Shown: piece after piece, positions 60,551 to 64,000 of the stretch | Layout of the letters: each line of letters opens with the position of its first letter | How positions within the stretch are numbered: the stretch's first letter is position 1 | Assembly: GCF_029360645.1 (NCBI RefSeq) | Contig: NZ_JARDUA010000006.1 | Location: 229,313-293,312 of the forward strand | Direction of reading: 5' to 3' | DNA length: 64,000 nucleotides | Source: Pontibacter litorisediminis | Lineage (GTDB): Bacteria > Bacteroidota > Bacteroidia > Cytophagales > Hymenobacteraceae | Notes under the pieces: model-generated | The model's database searches: none | What the model saw: only the letters and a program-made list of their open reading frames with translations | Told to the model about the DNA's origin: nothing | Made by a program: the position numbers and the translations under genes

Positions 60551-61341
60551 AGTATAAACGGATTGTTTTGGCTACAACTCAAAATGAGATTTAGAGATAC
60601 TGTGGAAGATTTAACTTTCCCTTAGCTTGTGCTCACCCTCTTCCCTGGCGCCTCCTTATCTAATGGCTCCCGCTGGCGCGAGTTTGCAACTCGTGCTTTT
60701 TTATGATGTAGGGTTTGCAGCCCTACTGGCTCAAAGAGCCACACTATATACTTCGGCTATACTTCTATAGCCACCGCTTTCCGCAACTGGAACTAAGCTG
60801 TCCTTACTAGCTGCCGCTGATCCTCTAGTTCCCACAAGCGGTTCGTTTCATTTCTGGCTTTGGCTCCCTCAAGGCCGGGAGGCCTCGCCTTGGGGGTAGG
60901 AGCCCTCGATAAGTGCATCGCGCGGTGTGCCTGAAGCTGCTCCTCGCTGGCGCTGCGGGCTGCCCTAGCGGGCACCGCAACATCCAAAAGGCGCTCAACC
61001 CAAAGGTTAGGATCATGTTCGATAGCTGCAGCTAATGCAACTTCAGCTAAAGTCCCCCTTTGAAGGGGGCAGGGGGGATGTTCCTCCAATACCTCATGCT
61101 ATAGAACTTATACTTTAGCTAAAGCAATTACAGACTCCCCTCCTTAGACAAGGAGGAGTAGGGGTGGTTGGACCCGTCGCTGCTGAGACTTTTTTGCTTT
61201 AGCCATAGAGCCGGTATCATCTCGAAAGCCTCTACTAATCTAACTTGAACCTAACCCACTTAGAAGCCCACAGGATCCAGGACTTGTTTCGGCAGGGGGA
61301 TGTAATCGTGTGCTGAGACGCTCTTGGGAACAACCTAAAAA
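60551..61341. repeat. intergenic repeat hub 4
   Basis: About 790 bases without a gene between the convergent DUF4249 and GH20 genes. In order on the plus strand: copy D of the structured element (60670-61028, minus orientation), a CCCCCTT/AAGGGGG palindrome (61048-61080), a CCCCTCC palindrome (61135-61175), and a partial TCATCTCGA arm near 61208. Confidence 0.8.
60670..61028 (-). repeat. structured intergenic element, copy D
   Basis: Minus-strand reading. Hairpins (plus coordinates): TGCCC/GGGCA (60961-60974), AGGCC/GGCCT (60872-60885), TGGCTC/GAGCCA (60727-60741), GTAGGG/CCCTAC (60708-60726), and GCGAGTT/AACTCGT within 60675-60697. It has the same longer centre (CCTACCCCCAAGG) as copy A. 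It reads in the same direction as GH20, which lies 5' of it. Confidence 0.8.
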
Positions 61342-61392
61342 CTCCGGCCCCTTAAAAGGATAAGTGTAGACTTTCCTTTGAAGGGGCCGGAG
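61335..61392 (-). terminator. terminator after GH20
   Basis: CTCCGGCCCCTT pairs with AAGGGGCCGGAG, and the stem continues through AAAGGA/TCCTTT. On the minus strand the tail is TTTTTAGG, 28 bases after the stop at 61421. Confidence 0.88.
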
Positions 61393-61420
61393 AGGTGCAA
61401 TCGGGGCTTTTGTTTTATAC

Positions 61421-63748
61421 TTACTCTACGCTCAGTTCATCTACCAGCAGCCAGGTTTCGCGGCCTCCTACTGGGTACTGGGCTGGCGCTATGCCTACGT
61501 TGCGGGCTGTCACTTTTACATAGCGTGCCTTGGTAGCCGGGAACTCGGCGGCAACGGTTTTACGCATGATGCCTTCTTCGTTGCCGGTATTGCTGATCAC
61601 CTTCACGGTCTTAAAGGTTTTGCCATCCTCCGACACGGCATACTCTACCTGCTTGGGCAGGAATACGCGGTAACCGATGTGCTGCACATAGGAGCTGCTG
61701 ATTTTGGAGATGGACTGTACCTGCTCCAGGTCGATTACGGCTTCCAGGTCATCCTTCAGGTAGCCCAGCCAATGGCCGTCGTAGTGGTCGGTGGTACCGT
61801 GAATGCCGTTAACCAGGGAGGCTGTGCCCGGCGAGAAGCTGCGGTGTGGCTCTTTGGCCAGCGTTATCTTGCGGTTAAGGGCTTTATGTGCATCAAATAC
61901 CCGAGTCGTGGCCTGGCCTACCAGCTTGCCATCCTGAAAAGAGCCTGCCTTGATCACAGCAGCTTTGGTCAGCTCAAACGGCCCGGTATACTTCTGCGAG
62001 TTGGCTGTTGGCTCGGAGCCATCCAGGGTGTAGTAAATGTCTGTTCCGGCGGCCTCGTTAGTGAACATCACCTTGGCGGCCTTGCGCTCCGGGCTTACCT
62101 GCAGTTGCTGGCGCACCTGAAAGGCGCTCCTGGCATAGTTTACGCCCATGGCATCATAACGCAGGTACTGCTGCTGCATGCGCGCTTTAAAGCCTTCCCA
62201 GTCTTTCAGGTGTACCGGCGTCCAGAGCACTTCCGAGAGGGCGGCGATACGTGGGAAAGCCATGTACTCCACATGCTCCGGGTTAGGAATATACTCGGTC
62301 CAGACATTGGCCTGGGCGCCCAGGATGTACTTTTGCTCTTCTTTGGAGAGCTCTGCCGGGGTGGGGTTGTAAGCGTAGACCCTTGAAAGCGGGTTATTGC
62401 CGTGGATGGTCACCGGCTCCAGTTCCCGGTCGCCCTGGTAGTGATCGAAATATACATAGTTACCGGGTGTCATCACCACCTTGTGCTTTTGCTTGGCTGC
62501 CTCAATGCCGCCTTTCTCGCCGCGCCAGCTCATCACGGTCGCATTCGGGGCCAGTCCGCCTTCCAGAATCTCATCCCAGCCAATGATCTGGCGACCCTTG
62601 CTGTTGAGGAATTTCTCCATGCGCTGCACAAAGTAGCTTTGCAGCTCGTGCTCGTCCTTCAAGCCCTCATCTGCGATGCGTTTCTGGCATTTGGGGCATA
62701 CTTTCCAGCGGGCTTTCGGGGCCTCGTCGCCGCCGATGTGGATGTACTCGCTTGGAAATAAGGCAATCACTTCCACCAGCACATCCTCCAGAAAGGCAAA
62801 GGTCTGCTCGTTGCCGGCGCAGAAGATATCGTTAAAAATGCCCCACTTGCCTTCTACTTTAAATGGCCCTGCCGTACAGGCCAGCTCAGGATAGGTTGCC
62901 AACGCTGCCAATGCATGGCCCGGCATCTCAATCTCCGGCACTACCGTGACGTAACGCTCCTGCGCATACTTCACCACGTCCTTTACCTGCTCCTGGGTGT
63001 AATAGCCACCGTGGCGTTTGTTATCGTAGGTCTGCGGCAAATCCCAATAGTGGCCGATCAGGGTGCTATCGCGCCAGGCGCCAATTTCGGTCAGTTCCGG
63101 GTATTTTTTGATCTCGATGCGCCAGCCCTGGTCGTCGGTCAGGTGCCAGTGGAAGGTGTTAAGCTTGTGCATGGCCAGGTAGTCGATGTACTGCTTCACA
63201 AACTCCACCGGCATGAAGTGGCGCGTCACGTCCAGGTGCATGCCGCGCCACTGGTAACGTGGCTTATCGGCTATATTTACCGCCGGGATCGTTACCGGCG
63301 CCTTGGTAGGCTGAGGCGGCAACAGTTGCTTTATACTTTGGGTGCCGATAAAAAGGCCGTTCGGCTGGTTGGCGGCAAGTATGATTTGGTCAGGCGTTAC
63401 CTCCAGCGTATAGCCTTCTTTCCCTAAGGTATCTGGAGTGGCCGTAAGGCTAAGCTGGATGACGTTTTTGGCCTTCTTTTTCGCCTCTTTCTGCACTACC
63501 TGCGGCTGCACACCGGTAGCGGTTTTTATACTTTGGGCCAGCTTGTCTGCTATAAGTTTCAGCTCCTCGTTTTTAGCCGGCACATGAATTTTAGTGTCGG
63601 CGTTGAGCGTAAATTGGCCGTTTTGTAGTGTTAGGTGCTGCGGCTTCGGGATGATGGAGATAGGGCTGTTGCTTTGTGCAAACGTGCCGCTGGCGCCTAG
63701 CAGGATAAAAAGGCTAAGGAGTAGGGTGATGTTCTTTCTGAAGTTCAT
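61421..63748 (-). CDS. beta-N-acetylhexosaminidase (GH20)
   Basis: A 775-residue exported glycoside hydrolase that removes terminal GlcNAc or GalNAc. Signal peptide (NITLLLSLFILLGASGTFAQ), an N-terminal GH20b domain (about 25-165), the catalytic barrel with the Asp-Glu pair in HIGGDEAPKARW (about 335), and a C-terminal region (from about 520, chitobiase-C-like and F5/8-type discoidin-like beta domain). I start at ATG 63748 (MNFRKNITLLLSLF); an upstream ATG adds 13 residues before the signal. Probably periplasmic or surface; role in chitin or glycan scavenging inferred. Confidence 0.95.
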   Translation of the reverse strand: MNFRKNITLLLSLFILLGASGTFAQSNSPISIIPKPQHLTLQNGQFTLNADTKIHVPAKNEELKLIADKLAQSIKTATGVQPQVVQKEAKKKAKNVIQLSLTATPDTLGKEGYTLEVTPDQIILAANQPNGLFIGTQSIKQLLPPQPTKAPVTIPAVNIADKPRYQWRGMHLDVTRHFMPVEFVKQYIDYLAMHKLNTFHWHLTDDQGWRIEIKKYPELTEIGAWRDSTLIGHYWDLPQTYDNKRHGGYYTQEQVKDVVKYAQERYVTVVPEIEMPGHALAALATYPELACTAGPFKVEGKWGIFNDIFCAGNEQTFAFLEDVLVEVIALFPSEYIHIGGDEAPKARWKVCPKCQKRIADEGLKDEHELQSYFVQRMEKFLNSKGRQIIGWDEILEGGLAPNATVMSWRGEKGGIEAAKQKHKVVMTPGNYVYFDHYQGDRELEPVTIHGNNPLSRVYAYNPTPAELSKEEQKYILGAQANVWTEYIPNPEHVEYMAFPRIAALSEVLWTPVHLKDWEGFKARMQQQYLRYDAMGVNYARSAFQVRQQLQVSPERKAAKVMFTNEAAGTDIYYTLDGSEPTANSQKYTGPFELTKAAVIKAGSFQDGKLVGQATTRVFDAHKALNRKITLAKEPHRSFSPGTASLVNGIHGTTDHYDGHWLGYLKDDLEAVIDLEQVQSISKISSSYVQHIGYRVFLPKQVEYAVSEDGKTFKTVKVISNTGNEEGIMRKTVAAEFPATKARYVKVTARNVGIAPAQYPVGGRETWLLVDELSVE

Positions 63749-64000
63749 GAAGGGGGACAGTGGTGTTTGAACATCAAGAATAGGCAATATATGGGAGAAA
63801 TGCCAGAAGTGGAGGGATTGAAGGGTAGGAGGCTCGTGGCCGGTTTAGGGGTTGCCTTTCTGGCGCAAGCGTCCGCTTGTGCGGGAGTGTAATTTAAACT
63901 GTGTCATTTCCATATTTTACTTTACTGGCCCTGTTGGTGTACTGGTGTGAATCCTTACAGCAACAGGGCCATCTTTTGAAGCGCGTCTCACTTCAAGTCC
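63749..64000. other. end of window, solitary hairpin module
   Basis: No gene. It holds a stand-alone GCGCAAGC/GCTTGTGC module (63863-63882), the same hairpin type as the last hairpin of the structured elements, with different arms. Confidence 0.6.

Noticed and set aside
21411..61028. CRISPR array made of the four element copies
   Set aside because: Copies are kilobases apart, 240-420 bp long and in both orientations; no short regularly spaced repeats exist anywhere in the window.
1..64000. tRNA, rRNA or insertion-sequence genes
   Set aside because: No cloverleaf, rRNA block or transposase motif found on either strand by reading.

Overview
The window looks like chromosome of a Bacteroidota bacterium of the order Cytophagales. 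The gene families resemble Pontibacter and other Hymenobacteraceae, but that placement is an inference. The evidence is SusC/SusD and TonB-receptor/DUF4249 pairs, DUF3857, DUF5916 and DUF1684 proteins, the order pheT - coiled-coil gene - zapA - rny, a base composition of roughly 55% GC by eye, and promoters of the Bacteroidota type (TTTG, 19-21 bases, TAnnTTTG). I see no rRNA, tRNA, CRISPR array, prophage or intact insertion sequence.

Layout. 0.2-5.8 kb: DUF1684 gene, then pheT, a coiled-coil gene, zapA and rny, closed by a strong terminator. 6-10 kb: a PIG-L lipoprotein and an oxidative-stress block (AhpD-like, AhpC, Dps, and divergent OxyR with its redox cysteines at exactly 199 and 208). 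10-19.3 kb: metabolic and housekeeping genes (Gfo/Idh oxidoreductase, sucD, a cystathionine-beta-synthase-like enzyme, a response regulator, adenine deaminase, a tiny TTG-start lipoprotein, cmk, ispH, a DUF502 membrane protein, an alpha/beta hydrolase). 19.3-25 kb: a secreted protein, a sorbosone-dehydrogenase-like lipoprotein, a three-gene retropepsin-like protease/RimK/M14-type operon, and three tiny membrane proteins. 25-35.5 kb: small and surface proteins, a methyltransferase, a DUF5916 barrel protein coupled to an NAD(P)-binding gene by a stop/start hairpin, a CvfB-like S1 protein, a second Dps, and a BamA/TamA-like barrel. 35.8-38.7 kb: a radical-SAM/DUF4130 pair with a small basic gene between. 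39.5-44.2 kb: two tandem DUF3857 transglutaminase-like proteins and a lipoprotein. 44.3-46 kb: an arsI - GNAT - sigZ-like arsenic module. 46.6-51 kb: an HhH/barrel protein, a Na+/H+ antiporter and a PorV/PorQ-like protein. 51-57 kb: a SusC/SusD locus with two lipoproteins. 57-60.5 kb: a TonB receptor with a DUF4249 partner. 61.4-63.7 kb: a GH20 hexosaminidase.

The most interesting structure is outside the genes. Four intergenic hubs (about 21.2-21.9, 32.0-32.9, 46.0-46.6 and 60.6-61.3 kb) each carry one copy of a 240-420-bp element. Every copy has the same series of hairpins, and stem sequences differ between copies while pairing is kept. All four copies read in the same direction as the gene immediately 5' of them, with G/C-rich palindromes between gene and element. 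Independently, the 8-mer TTATACTT/AAGTATAA occurs dozens of times, inside and outside genes on both strands, where base composition predicts about one. It also forms the arms of one terminator.
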